A stretch of DNA of 64,000 bases from Cryobacterium psychrotolerans. GTDB lineage: Bacteria > Actinomycetota > Actinomycetes > Actinomycetales > Microbacteriaceae. Position numbers and translations under genes: made by a program. Location: the NCBI RefSeq assembly GCF_900101115.1, contig NZ_FNFU01000006.1:1-64000 (forward strand), in the 5' to 3' direction. The notes under the pieces are model-generated. The model was not told the DNA's origin, did not search any database, and was given only the letters and a program-made list of their open reading frames with translations. Positions within the stretch are counted from its first letter, which is position 1. Each line of letters starts with the position of its first letter. Shown here piece by piece: positions 40,641-49,753 of the stretch.

Positions 40641-41570
40641 TTATTGCCCCATGTACCAGTCGTAGACTTCGCGGAGCGCTTCGACAAACTCAGGTCGCTC
40701 GACGTCGGGGAGTAACGATTCGAGCAGAGTCGACGATGCTTGCGAATGAGTCACGTCGCCCGCCCGTCGCTCGACGTACTCCACACTTATCTTCTTGGGG
40801 TGCATCTCCTGAAGAAGATCGACAACAGTATTCAGTGACGTACGGCCGCCAAACGCGAGGTTCACGGGCGTGCCGTTTGTCACCGTCCGCAGGGCCGATT
40901 TCGTGAGGGCATCCGTCACGGCATGGATGGAGGTGAAGTCCCGAGATTGGTCGCCATCTCCGAAGATCGTGAGGGGGGCGTCCTCCTTGAGGGCGGCCAG
41001 GAATTTGGGAATCACCGCTGCATACACGTGGTCGGCGCGCTGAAGGGGGCCGAAAATGTTGAAGAAGCGGAAGGCGACAGTGGCCAGCCCATAAGTCGTG
41101 GAGTAGGCGTTCGTATACGCCTCGGTCGCGAGCTTAGTCACTGCGTAGGGGCTGAGAGGCAGCGTGGCCAGCGACTCGACCTTGGGCAGTGTCGGGTTGG
41201 CGCCGTAAACCGATGAGGAGGAAGCGACGCTGACATGCCCGACGTTGTTCGCCCGCGCAGCCTCGAGGACGTTCAACGTCCCGTTGATATTGACCGCATT
41301 CGTGGAGAATGGATCCTTGATCGACCGGGGCACCGATGGCAGAGCGCCGAGATGAACGATCGCATCGACCCCGTCACTCGCACGCAGCACGTCATCGTAA
41401 TTGCGGAGGTCTCCTTCTATCTCCTGGACACGTGAGGACTGCACCGCCCGGCGGAGGCCCGTTACGTAGTTATCGAGAGTGCGAACCCGATCGATCTCGG
41501 GCTGCTGCAGCATCCGGTCAACGAGGTTGGTTCCGATGAAGCCGCAACCGCCGGTAATGAGGATTTCCAT
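40641..41570 (-). CDS. NAD-dependent nucleotide-sugar epimerase (GalE/WbpP-like)
   Basis: From ATG 41570 (AGGAG five bases upstream) 309 residues. The SDR has ITGGCGFIGTNLVDRMLQ, DNYVTGLRRAVQ, VHLGALPSVPRSIKDPFSTN, ASSSSVYGANPTLPKVES, LSPYAVTKLATEAYTNAY (Tyr-x3-Lys) and RFFNIFGPLQRADHVYAAVI. The SVPRSIKDP and PFxxNxVNINGTLN features match WbpP-type UDP-GlcNAc/GlcNAcA C4-epimerases. With the dehydrogenase encoded just upstream (41623-42891) the pair could make UDP-GalNAcA. The exact substrate is an inference. Confidence 0.88.
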   Translation of the reverse strand: MEILITGGCGFIGTNLVDRMLQQPEIDRVRTLDNYVTGLRRAVQSSRVQEIEGDLRNYDDVLRASDGVDAIVHLGALPSVPRSIKDPFSTNAVNINGTLNVLEAARANNVGHVSVASSSSVYGANPTLPKVESLATLPLSPYAVTKLATEAYTNAYSTTYGLATVAFRFFNIFGPLQRADHVYAAVIPKFLAALKEDAPLTIFGDGDQSRDFTSIHAVTDALTKSALRTVTNGTPVNLAFGGRTSLNTVVDLLQEMHPKKISVEYVERRAGDVTHSQASSTLLESLLPDVERPEFVEALREVYDWYMGQ

Positions 41571-41622
41571 GTGTCTCCTAGACCTGAAAGTTGTACGTCG
41601 AGCTCGGTCAGTCAGGGCTTGC

Positions 41623-42891
41623 TTAGAGGGTGCGCACGTTCGGAGAGCGCACGCGGTTCTTGGTGTCGAGCACCGGGGTATCGCTCGCGGCGAGAACATC
41701 GAGATCGAATTCATCGTGATCAGTGATGAGGAGTACGACATCCGCGTGGGCCACGGACTCAGCCGTGAGGTCCGACTTCGTTATGCCCTCTGGCCAGCGG
41801 TAACTCTCCACGTGGTCATCGACCGCGCTCACGATCGCCCCGTAGCCTCGAATGAGCTCGGCGATGCGCAGTGAAGGCGCCTCACGGATGTCTCCGGTGT
41901 TCTTCTTGTACGCCAACCCGACAAGAAGAACCCGTGAGTCCTTCATCGCCTTACCGTCCTCGTTCAGGAGTTCCATCATTCGCTGCACCACGTACTGCGG
42001 CATGTTGTCGTTGACGTCGTTGGCAAGTTCCACGAACCGGAAGTTCTGGCCGAGTTTGCGTCGCACCTGCCAGGACAGGTAGCTCGGATCGACCGGGAGG
42101 CAGTGTCCGCCGACGCCCGGCCCGGGGGTGAACTTCATGTATCCGAAGGGCTTCGTGCTTGCCGCCTCGATCGACTCCCAGACGTTCACGCCCAGCTGAT
42201 GCCCGAAGATTGCCAACTCATTCACCAGCGCGATGTTCACGTGCCGGAACGTGTTTTCAAGGAGCTTCGTGAGCTCAGCTTCCTTGGGCGAGCTGACCGC
42301 TACGGTTTGGTTGACCAAGTCGTCGTAAAAGCTCTGTACGTGGGCAAGTGAGGCCGCATTCACGCCCGAGACGACTTTGGGGGTCTCGACAAATCCCCAC
42401 GTCTTGTTGCCCGGATCAATGCGTTCGGGGCTGTAGCCGACGTAGAAATCCGTCCCCGCAATCAACCCGGACCGCTCCTCCAGAAGCGGGACGAGAAGCT
42501 CCTCCGTTGTCCCGGGGTAGGTCGTTGACTCCAGGATCACCGTGGCGCCAAGCGACAGGTGGGCTGCAAGCGACTTGCTGGACTCCTCGATGAATGTGAG
42601 GTCGGGAAGGCTTTCGCGAAGGGGGGTTGGCACCGTGATGACGGCGATTCCGAAGTCTGCAGTGTCGACGTAGCTCGTCGTGGCCAGGTATCGGCCCGAA
42701 TCGATCGCGGTCCTGAGTTGCGCATCCGAGATATCGTCGACGTAAGACTTGCCTTCCAGTAGGCTGTTGACGCGTTTCTCGTCCAGGTCGATGCCGACGA
42801 CGGTGTACCCGACTTCGACAGCTCGCATGGCGACGGGGAGGCCGACGTACCCTTGTCCAACAATGACGACTTTGCGGTCTTTACTTGCCAT
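41623..42891 (-). CDS. UDP-N-acetylhexosamine 6-dehydrogenase (WbpA/WecC-like)
   Basis: The 422-residue enzyme has VVIVGQGYVGLPVAMRAVEV (Rossmann), ESTTYPGTTEELLVPLLEER, VGYSPERIDPGNKTW, KLLENTFRHVNIALVNELAI, GPGVGGHCLPVDPSYLSW with the catalytic Cys, and LLVGLAYKKNTGDIREAPSL. These features place it in the UDP-GlcNAc/ManNAc dehydrogenase group rather than UDP-glucose dehydrogenase; a separate ugd is at 51512. It oxidises C6 to the uronic acid. It lies in the minus-strand operon next to the WbpP-like epimerase. Confidence 0.9.
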   Translation of the reverse strand: MASKDRKVVIVGQGYVGLPVAMRAVEVGYTVVGIDLDEKRVNSLLEGKSYVDDISDAQLRTAIDSGRYLATTSYVDTADFGIAVITVPTPLRESLPDLTFIEESSKSLAAHLSLGATVILESTTYPGTTEELLVPLLEERSGLIAGTDFYVGYSPERIDPGNKTWGFVETPKVVSGVNAASLAHVQSFYDDLVNQTVAVSSPKEAELTKLLENTFRHVNIALVNELAIFGHQLGVNVWESIEAASTKPFGYMKFTPGPGVGGHCLPVDPSYLSWQVRRKLGQNFRFVELANDVNDNMPQYVVQRMMELLNEDGKAMKDSRVLLVGLAYKKNTGDIREAPSLRIAELIRGYGAIVSAVDDHVESYRWPEGITKSDLTAESVAHADVVLLITDHDEFDLDVLAASDTPVLDTKNRVRSPNVRTL

Positions 42892-42954
42892 TTCCCCATG
42901 TCCTGCAGTGTCGTGCGATCGACAGGCCTCAGTCGCGGACCCCTGTCGAAGTTA

Positions 42955-44190
42955 TCAGAAGCGCGATCTCGCTGCTGCGCGCCGCTCCTCCCCTGGGCGC
43001 TCGGGCTCGGCTGAATACGGCTGGCCCTGTAAAACTGAAATGCGGGAGTACAAGGCCAAGACTATCCACCCCGCGGCTGATAGCTCCCAGTGGCCCGAGA
43101 GGTACATCGGCGCGCTCACAAGAAGAATCGAGCCGACCAGCAGCGAGCGAAGGCGAATGGGAGCGCCTGCGGTGGCAGACGTCAGTGCGCTGATGTACAC
43201 GCCTAGAAAGAGAACTATGCCAACGAGTCCCGTGCCGGTGCCGATTTCAAGAATGACGTTGTGTGCGCCGATCCCCAGGTCGCTCACTGTGCGGAACCCA
43301 CCAGCACCCACGCCTGTGAGAATATTGTCTCCGAGTACCTCCCGTGCGGCCGGCCAGACGGTGAGGCGGCCTGCCAAGTCCCCGGTACTCCGTGCCGAAT
43401 CCGCGTCTACCACTTTCAGGACCGCATCCGCTAGCCCCGTGGCAATTGCCCCGCCGGTAATACCGACGGCGACCCAAGCTAGGCCCAGCGTTAGCGGAGG
43501 CCTCATCCGATATATGACGAGCCACACGACGAGCAAAGCTGCGGCAAGGAAGGCTCCACGTGTTCCGCTGAACCAGATGGCCATGCAAATCGGGACGGCG
43601 GAAACGGCGAGCAGGGCGCGAACCCTCTTGTCGCGCAAGTCTGCCCAGAGAAGGATGATCACGGCCAAGCCGACAGCAAGTGCGTAGGCGACGTAGTTGA
43701 TATTGAGACCCTCGATGCCCAAGCGTGCATTCGAGAATTCCGAGCTGACGCTTGCGGATGGGTTCTGGCGGAAGAGTTGATAGGTTGCAACAAGGCATCC
43801 CGCTAGGTATCCCCAGGCGATCAGCAGAAGTCCCCGACGGGTGAAGATCGAAGTTCGAATCGCGAGGAAGATCGCGAGGACAGCCAGGTGGTTCTGAATA
43901 GCGAGCCCGGTCGCTTCAGTATTGAGCGCCCACGTCTGGGAGATAACGCACCAGAGCGTGAATGCGATGGCAAACAAGTTTGTGGCGTCCACCTTCATCG
44001 ACAGCAGCCTCGTTGCCAGAATCGCGACACACGCCACCGCTCCCCAGCGGAGGACAATCTCTGGACTGGCGGCCGCCAAGGAAGCGACGATCGCGAGCGC
44101 AACCGCGCGCCAATCCGTCCAGCGAGGGGCGCCTGAATCCTTGCCACGGCCAGCGATAGTCACGCTCGTTGCGCGCGTTCCCAGTTTCAC
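42955..44190 (-). CDS. O-antigen ligase/Wzy-like polymerase
   Basis: The 411-residue polytopic protein has about 11 hydrophobic helices and a large extracytoplasmic loop containing RSTGDLAGRLTVWPAAREVL and GVGAGGFRTVSDLGIGAHNV, the Wzy_C (O-antigen ligase-like) region with its conserved Arg and His. It is expected to polymerise lipid-linked repeats. It is the first gene of the minus-strand arm. A terminator-like hairpin followed by five T lies in its leader (44263-44287). The start at ATG 44190 is followed by a basic segment, then helices. Confidence 0.85.
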   Translation of the reverse strand: MKLGTRATSVTIAGRGKDSGAPRWTDWRAVALAIVASLAAASPEIVLRWGAVACVAILATRLLSMKVDATNLFAIAFTLWCVISQTWALNTEATGLAIQNHLAVLAIFLAIRTSIFTRRGLLLIAWGYLAGCLVATYQLFRQNPSASVSSEFSNARLGIEGLNINYVAYALAVGLAVIILLWADLRDKRVRALLAVSAVPICMAIWFSGTRGAFLAAALLVVWLVIYRMRPPLTLGLAWVAVGITGGAIATGLADAVLKVVDADSARSTGDLAGRLTVWPAAREVLGDNILTGVGAGGFRTVSDLGIGAHNVILEIGTGTGLVGIVLFLGVYISALTSATAGAPIRLRSLLVGSILLVSAPMYLSGHWELSAAGWIVLALYSRISVLQGQPYSAEPERPGEERRAAARSRF

Positions 44191-44262
44191 AGGTCAAGAC
44201 TACGGGGTTCCGCCGGAGCCTCATCGCCCGCGTCCTCTTTGTCTCGCACCTTGCCATCGATA

Positions 44263-44287
44263 CAAAAAGGCCGAGGCTTAGTCGGCC
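44263..44287 (-). terminator. Intrinsic terminator/attenuator in the leader of the minus-strand operon
   Basis: On the minus strand GGCCGA, loop CTAAGCC, TCGGCC and then TTTTT form a classical hairpin plus T-run. It lies about 75 bases upstream of the polymerase start codon (44190), and no minus-strand gene was recognised upstream. It would therefore act inside the operon leader unless the promoter lies between 44190 and 44263. Confidence 0.6.
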
Positions 44288-44419
44288 GATGTGACCCTCG
44301 CCCGAATGACGCGGTCGCCTGTTTGTCCCGCGCTTTGGGGGTGCCTGTAGGGTGACAGCCTCCCGCAGTTCAGGGCATAGTGTCGACAAACACGAGTGAT
44401 CCTCATATTTGGGAGAAAC

Positions 44420-46423
44420 ATGAGAACACGTTTGGGTCGGCCGATTGGGTCCGCACCGACAGAATATCTTCCGGACGTCACTGCCAGCGCCTCCGGTGTT
44501 GAGCTGGCTCAAGCGCGGGCACTTGAATGTGATCCGGGCAACCAGTCAGTGGACGTGAGCGGGGTTTCTCCCGGTCACGCTGACGTGCCGGTCGCGTCGC
44601 GGCGGTCGTTCCTGAGGGTCACTGGCATCGCAGCCGCGGGCATCGCAGGAGGCGCCGCAGCGCCGTTGGTCACTCCCTCGGACGAGGCCTTCGCGGCGCT
44701 GCTCGACAGCCGCGCCGCTCGGACTGAGGTTTCTCTATCGACTGCCTTTGAGCGCGTGTTCAAGCCGGAGGCGCATGGCGCTGTGGGAGATGGCCTGGCC
44801 GATGACACCGCGGCAGTGGTCGCTGCATTCACGGCCGCAGCGGCCTCAGCGCGAGTTGGCGTCGTTTCTACAATATTTCACCCGGGCGCAGTCGTCGTGC
44901 TCGAAGGGGAGTATAACTTAGCGACCCTGACTGGGGCGATTGATGTTACCTGCAATGTGCGCGGCTCGGCTGCCGTTCTGATCGCACCCCGGGCATACGG
45001 AGGCACGGTCCTCCTTGTCGGGCATCCCGCATTCGGGAGCATTCTGCAGAACGCCGACATTGTTTTGCCGGACGTCGTCAAAGTGGGGTCTACATCTTTG
45101 ACGCCGGGAAGCGTCGGCATTCGCGTGCAGAACCTCTACAACAGCAACCTGAATTTTGGGCGCACTGCCTACTTCGAGACGGGCATCCACTTCACCGGGC
45201 TCGGGAACGGCACTGTCTATAACCGAATCTTTATTGGCTGGGTGTCTTACGCCAAGGTTGCAGTGAGACTGGTCCCGGACCTTGGCGGGTGGGTCAATCA
45301 GAATACGTTTGTTGGTGGCGGCATCCAGCAGTCGTCAGGTTTCGGCGGTGGAGGTACGCGCCGAAGCGAGTGGCGGCACCTGGTCATGGACGGCCTTACC
45401 ATCAACTCGGTGAATGGGAATACCTTCGTTGGGACATCGTTCGAGGGGGACGTTTCCGAGTACACAATTTCGTTACATAACGCGCTGCAGAACCTGTGGC
45501 TCGGCTGCCGCTTCGAGCAGGGCACTCGCGGCCGTGCGGCCTCAGTTTCTGGCTCGACGGTCACGTCGGTGGCACATGGCCTCAAGGTCGGTAATGTCGT
45601 CACGTTCACCGCAGCCGTGGCGCCCACAAAGATGTACCAGCTAAGTCCGTACTACGTGGTCACTGTGCATAGCCAGGACAAATTCTCGGTCTCGCGCAAG
45701 CGGGGAGGCGCCGCGATCGCGTTCGGCTCGTCTGGAACTTCGCTTGCGTATTTTCGCCCGCCCACGATTCGATACGACGGGACGGGGGGCAACTGCTCAC
45801 GAAACGTCATACAGCACCCGCAAACAGCGTTTAGCGTGCTTGAACAGATATTCGTTGCGGGGGCGACGGACAACTCCGTCCAGATGGGCGGAAGCACGAC
45901 TGCCGATGTCTACGCCGCGGACGACTTGCCCCCAATCCGCGCGCGAAACAGTGCCTATGCGCCGGCCGTCCGTCCGCTTTTCGCCGCCTACCCTGCGGCA
46001 CAGAATCCTGTCGAAAACCCAAGAGGGTGGACGGCCGCATTGTCCGACCGGGGACTCCTTTTCGCGGCCAACGAGGAAGAGACCGGGACGATCGGCAACA
46101 CCCTAGGGATACTGACCTACAAGCGACCCGATGACCCGGCGAGCTATGAGATCGCATCGGTTCGAAGGTCGCCCCGCCTGATCGTCGTTAGTGCTCTCTC
46201 CTGCCCGGCGCGAACTACGAAAACAATGACGTTCGCCCTTGTCGGTGCATCCGTTCTTGACCACGTCCTCGTCACCATGCTGTCCCATGTCCCGGGACTA
46301 GTTCTCTCACACGCGTACGTGTCGGTCAGGGACACGGTCACAGTCATCTTCGCTAACTTGACGTCTGCGCCAATCGCATTGTCCACTTCGTTGAACGCGA
46401 TTGTGTTCCGCCGGTTCTATTGA
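44420..46423 (+). CDS. Tat-exported right-handed beta-helix protein (pectate-lyase-3 type)
   Basis: From ATG 44420 (GGGAG, 5-base spacing) 667 residues. A long N-region (~60 aa) precedes a twin-arginine signal (SRRSFLRVTGIAAAGIAGGA). The mature part starts with FKPEAHGAVGDGLADDTAAV, the N-cap of pectate_lyase_3/phage tailspike helices. Successive beta-strand coils follow (GTVYNRIFIGWVSYAKVAVR, NSVNGNTFVGTSFEGDVSEY). Residues ~375-460 form an inserted module (VAHGLKVGNVVTFT, YYVVTVHSQDKFSVSRKRGG) resembling modules of phage tail proteins. Its place in the locus suggests a lyase/hydrolase or a surface polysaccharide-binding protein. Catalytic residues cannot be named. Confidence 0.75.
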   Translation: MRTRLGRPIGSAPTEYLPDVTASASGVELAQARALECDPGNQSVDVSGVSPGHADVPVASRRSFLRVTGIAAAGIAGGAAAPLVTPSDEAFAALLDSRAARTEVSLSTAFERVFKPEAHGAVGDGLADDTAAVVAAFTAAAASARVGVVSTIFHPGAVVVLEGEYNLATLTGAIDVTCNVRGSAAVLIAPRAYGGTVLLVGHPAFGSILQNADIVLPDVVKVGSTSLTPGSVGIRVQNLYNSNLNFGRTAYFETGIHFTGLGNGTVYNRIFIGWVSYAKVAVRLVPDLGGWVNQNTFVGGGIQQSSGFGGGGTRRSEWRHLVMDGLTINSVNGNTFVGTSFEGDVSEYTISLHNALQNLWLGCRFEQGTRGRAASVSGSTVTSVAHGLKVGNVVTFTAAVAPTKMYQLSPYYVVTVHSQDKFSVSRKRGGAAIAFGSSGTSLAYFRPPTIRYDGTGGNCSRNVIQHPQTAFSVLEQIFVAGATDNSVQMGGSTTADVYAADDLPPIRARNSAYAPAVRPLFAAYPAAQNPVENPRGWTAALSDRGLLFAANEEETGTIGNTLGILTYKRPDDPASYEIASVRRSPRLIVVSALSCPARTTKTMTFALVGASVLDHVLVTMLSHVPGLVLSHAYVSVRDTVTVIFANLTSAPIALSTSLNAIVFRRFY

Positions 46424-46615
46424 CCAGCCAGATCGGTCGGCGTCATTTGTTCTGCGCCCGGGCCATGCGCTAGGTGACGCAGATCCCGCACGTCGGGGCC
46501 CGCTAGCAACACGAGACTGTCATTAGGGAGAAGTTGGCCGGGGAGCGGTGGGACCGGAGGGTAATCCGCCCGGCCGCGGCAACAGGTCGCGGTCCCGGGC
46601 TAGTGTTTACCAAAT

Positions 46616-48394
46616 ATGGGAAAACGTGCTTTGTCCAGAGAGCCACTGAACAAACGCGCGAAGGCTTGGGTTTTGGGCAGTTTTGGAGCGGCGCTGCTGG
46701 TTTTCGGCGGAGTGGCGCTCGTGATGACGACCCACATGGTGCAAGCCAAAGGCGAACTTGAAGCGGCGATTCCGATGGCAGCGGCCGTACAGAAGCAATT
46801 GGTTGCCGGTGACAACGAAGCAGCCGCCCTCAGCGCCCGAAAGCTCGAATCTCACACGAAAAAGGCGGCTGGCGCAACGGGCGGTCGTCTGTGGCGTGCG
46901 CTCGAATGGGTTCCGGTCGCGGGCCCCAACCTGGCCGCAGTGCGGGTGGCAGCCGTTGCGGTCAACGACCTTGCGGTCAATGCGGTCGTTCCCGCCACGG
47001 GACTCAGTATCGACCAGCTCAAGCCTGTTCATGGTCGGATCAACCTTGAGGCTCTCGCAGCCATGGAAGGAACCGTTCAGGCGGCGAACGCGTCAGCCAA
47101 TCGAGCGAGCGCGCAGTTGGCCCGAGTGGATCGGGCGGGGCTCTTCGGCCCAGTCGAGGCGGGCATTGCCCGCCTTGACAGCGGGCTGGGCCAGGTCGGG
47201 GGGCTGCTCGATGGCCTTGAGAAAACCGTTAAGGTTCTCCCCGGTGCGTTGGGCGCGGAGGGGCCGCGCAACTACCTCATGTTGTTCCAGAGCAATGCGG
47301 AATCACGCGGCACCGGAGGAAACCCGGCCGCCATGGTGCTTCTCACTGCCGAGGACGGGAAGATCTCAATCTCCCAGCAAGCATCCAGTACCGACTTCGT
47401 CAATGCGCGGCCCAAACCGATCATTCCGCTGGACCGTGAGACGGAGGCGCTCTACGGCGACAAGATCGGGCGCTGGATTCCTGACATGACCCTCACCCCC
47501 GACTTCCCGTTTACCGTCAAACTCGCGAAGGCCTACTGGGCGGAATCATTCGGCACCAGGGTTGACGGCGTCATCTCCTTCGACCCAGTCGCGCTCAGCT
47601 ACCTGTTGGGTGCCACCGGCCCGGTCACGCTCGCAACGGGAGACACACTGACCGCGGAAAATGCTGTGCCATTGCTCCTCAACGAGGTCTACTTCCGCTA
47701 TGAGGATCCGAAGGTCCAGGATGTCTTCTTCGCCGCCGCCGCCGCGTCGGTTTTCGATGCCATCACCTCCGGCGTCGGAGACACCGGAGCGCTCGTCCAG
47801 CAGCTGACGAGGGCGACGGATGAAGGCCGGCTCATGTACTGGACGGACGACAAGTCCCAGAGCAAGATCCTCGCCGGCACACGACTCACAGGCACTCTCC
47901 CCACGGATAACGCGAACGCCACTGTCGTTGGCGCGTACATCAACGACAACACCGGCTCCAAGATGGACTACTACCTTGACGTGACCAACGACGTGACGTC
48001 TACGCAGTGCCAGGCCAGGAAACCCGTCCTGACCGGAAGCGTCACCCTCACCTCGACCATCAACGCTGCCGACGCGCGACACTTACCCGCGTACATTGCC
48101 GGAGTGAACTTCCGGCCGGGAGACATCAGCACCGACGTCGTGCTCTACGGGCCGGTTGGGGCGACCATTGACTCCGTTCAAGTGAACGGGCACAAGGTCA
48201 AGCCGTCATACAGTGGCCAGCACTTGGGCCGACCTGCGGTCAAGGTCAGGGTCTTCAATGTCCCTGGTGCCGTGCGGAAGATCAGTTACACGATGACCGG
48301 CGCCCCGGGCAAGTACGGCCCGCTCGAGGTGCACGGCACCCCCATGGTGCGCCCGACGCCGGTCACGCTGTCCACGCCGGGATGCATGCAGTAG
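46616..48394 (+). CDS. DUF4012 domain protein, membrane-anchored
   Basis: 592 residues. One N-terminal membrane helix (about 20-42) is followed by a helical segment and the DUF4012 domain with NYLMLFQSNAESRGTGGNPA, FVNARPKPIIPLDRETEALY, WIPDMTLTPDFPFTVKLAKA and DGVISFDPVALSYLLGATGP. DUF4012 proteins are common in actinobacterial exopolysaccharide clusters. They are extracytoplasmic and related in part to LCP-like folds; their activity is not established. It stands alone between convergent and divergent neighbours, and no clear ribosome site precedes ATG 46616. Confidence 0.88.
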   Translation: MGKRALSREPLNKRAKAWVLGSFGAALLVFGGVALVMTTHMVQAKGELEAAIPMAAAVQKQLVAGDNEAAALSARKLESHTKKAAGATGGRLWRALEWVPVAGPNLAAVRVAAVAVNDLAVNAVVPATGLSIDQLKPVHGRINLEALAAMEGTVQAANASANRASAQLARVDRAGLFGPVEAGIARLDSGLGQVGGLLDGLEKTVKVLPGALGAEGPRNYLMLFQSNAESRGTGGNPAAMVLLTAEDGKISISQQASSTDFVNARPKPIIPLDRETEALYGDKIGRWIPDMTLTPDFPFTVKLAKAYWAESFGTRVDGVISFDPVALSYLLGATGPVTLATGDTLTAENAVPLLLNEVYFRYEDPKVQDVFFAAAAASVFDAITSGVGDTGALVQQLTRATDEGRLMYWTDDKSQSKILAGTRLTGTLPTDNANATVVGAYINDNTGSKMDYYLDVTNDVTSTQCQARKPVLTGSVTLTSTINAADARHLPAYIAGVNFRPGDISTDVVLYGPVGATIDSVQVNGHKVKPSYSGQHLGRPAVKVRVFNVPGAVRKISYTMTGAPGKYGPLEVHGTPMVRPTPVTLSTPGCMQ

Positions 48395-48401
48395 GCACGC
48401 C

Positions 48402-48878
48402 TCAGCGGAGAGCGGCCGGGCTCGGAGCGGCCGCCGGCGCCGCGCGCACGCCGCGGAAAACCACGAAGTGGTAGAGCAGGAAGCGCACCAGCACGACCAG
48501 CACGATGCTGCCCAGGTTGACGATGTTAACCAGTAGCGGGCCGGGCGCGGTGTGCAGCAGCCGCTCGGCCAGCCAGACCCCGGCGATGACGAGTGCGGCG
48601 CCGAGGCCGGTGCAGGCTGCGTTGACGACGATGAACAGCGCCGTCTCCAGAGTGCGGTGGTGCCGGCCCCGGTCGCGGAAGGTCCACTCGCGGTTGCCGA
48701 AGTAGGCGTTGACCAGGGCCACGAGTGACGCGACCACCTTCGCCGCCAAGACGTCCCAGCCCAACATGAGGTAGATCACGTTGAAGACGCCGATTTCGAT
48801 AAGCGTGCTGATCCCGCCGACCAGGAGGAACCGGGCGCCCAGTCCGGCCAGGCCTTTCACTCGGGATCGACTCATCAT
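48402..48878 (-). CDS. GtrA-family membrane protein
   Basis: The 158-residue protein has four hydrophobic helices and the GtrA pattern: FLLVGGISTLIEIGVFNVIY, LVALVNAYFGNREWTFRDRG and IVLVVLVRFLLYHFVVFRG. GtrA-like proteins are thought to move or help present undecaprenyl-phosphate-linked sugars. It is divergent from a dolichol-phosphate-mannose-synthase-like GT2 gene (48944), its usual functional partner. It is convergent with the DUF4012 gene with an 8-base gap. Confidence 0.9.
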   Translation of the reverse strand: MMSRSRVKGLAGLGARFLLVGGISTLIEIGVFNVIYLMLGWDVLAAKVVASLVALVNAYFGNREWTFRDRGRHHRTLETALFIVVNAACTGLGAALVIAGVWLAERLLHTAPGPLLVNIVNLGSIVLVVLVRFLLYHFVVFRGVRAAPAAAPSPAALR

Positions 48879-48943
48879 GGCTGCACTACGCTACTACGAG
48901 AGCCCGGGAATCACGTTTTGGGCGGCCAGCTCTAGGAGTCCGC

Positions 48944-49753
48944 GTGCAGTTGCACCATCTTGCCGTGGTCATGCCGGCCCACAACGAGGCCGAAGGGCTC
49001 CCCGGCTTCCTCGCCGAAATCGCCGAGCATGTCGCCCCGCTCGCCGACCTGGTGAGCATCGTCGTGGTCAACGACGTGTCGACTGATTCGACGGCAAAGG
49101 TGCTGGCGGCCCTCCTGGAGACCTCACCTGGCCTCACCGTGATCACCGCCGCGATCAACCGGGGGCACGGCCCCACGGCCCTCGCCGCCTACCGTGCCGG
49201 GCTCGCGCTCGAGCCGGATGCGATCGTGCACGTCGACGGCGACGGCCAGTTCGAGGGGAAGGACTTTCCCGCGCTCGTGCATGCCCTCGACGGCGCCGAC
49301 GTCGTGCACGGGGTGCGCGAGCAGCGCACCGAACCCTGGTATCGGCGGGTGTTGACGGGATCGGTCGGCCTCGTGGTTGCGCTGGCGACGGGGGCTCGTA
49401 TCCCCGACGTCAACACGCCACTGCGCGCCTACCGGCCCGACGTGCTGGCACGTCTCGTTGACCTGGTTCCCGAGGCCGCCCTCGTGCCGCACGTGCACTT
49501 CTCGGTCGCCGAGCGCCGGCTCGGCTTGCGCGTGCGCCATGTGCCCGTGCGCAGTATCCCGCGCCGCGGGAGCGTGGCGACCGGCAGCATGTGGGGGGAG
49601 CAGGCGAAGCAGCCGATGCTTCCGCCGCCCCGGCTGCGCGATTTCAGTCGCCGGGCCGCGCTGGAGGTGTGGCAGTACTCGCTGCGGCCGGGTCTCGACA
49701 AGCTCGACCACCGGGTGGAGGCGGCGGCCGCGTCGGGTGCGCCCCGGCCGTGA
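48944..49753 (+). CDS. Glycosyltransferase family 2 (polyprenyl-phosphate sugar synthase-like)
   Basis: The 269-residue GT-A enzyme has LAVVMPAHNEAEGLPGFLAE, SIVVVNDVSTDSTAKVLAAL, AIVHVDGDGQFEGKDFPALV (DxD-like) and ARIPDVNTPLRAYRPDVLAR. It fits the DPM1/GtrB-like group that makes undecaprenyl-phosphate-linked sugars for GT-C enzymes. The neighbouring genes (GtrA at 48402, GT-C-like at 49750) complete such a module. GTG start with AGGAG, 6-base spacing. The C-terminal codons contain a REP-like element (49691-49712) that encodes PGLDKLDHR. The stop overlaps the next start (GTGA). Confidence 0.9.
   Translation: MQLHHLAVVMPAHNEAEGLPGFLAEIAEHVAPLADLVSIVVVNDVSTDSTAKVLAALLETSPGLTVITAAINRGHGPTALAAYRAGLALEPDAIVHVDGDGQFEGKDFPALVHALDGADVVHGVREQRTEPWYRRVLTGSVGLVVALATGARIPDVNTPLRAYRPDVLARLVDLVPEAALVPHVHFSVAERRLGLRVRHVPVRSIPRRGSVATGSMWGEQAKQPMLPPPRLRDFSRRAALEVWQYSLRPGLDKLDHRVEAAAASGAPRP
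49691..49712 (-). repeat. REP-like palindromic element inside the GT2 gene
   Basis: On the minus strand this contains GTCGAGCTTGTCGAGACC, differing by one base from the element at 23676-23698. It is translated here as part of the C-terminus of the glycosyltransferase. Confidence 0.7.

Noticed and set aside
44278-44481. 67-codon minus-strand ORF ending at the leader terminator
   Set aside because: It overlaps the start of the beta-helix gene antisense and has no ribosome site or recognisable composition. A leader peptide cannot be excluded but is unsupported.
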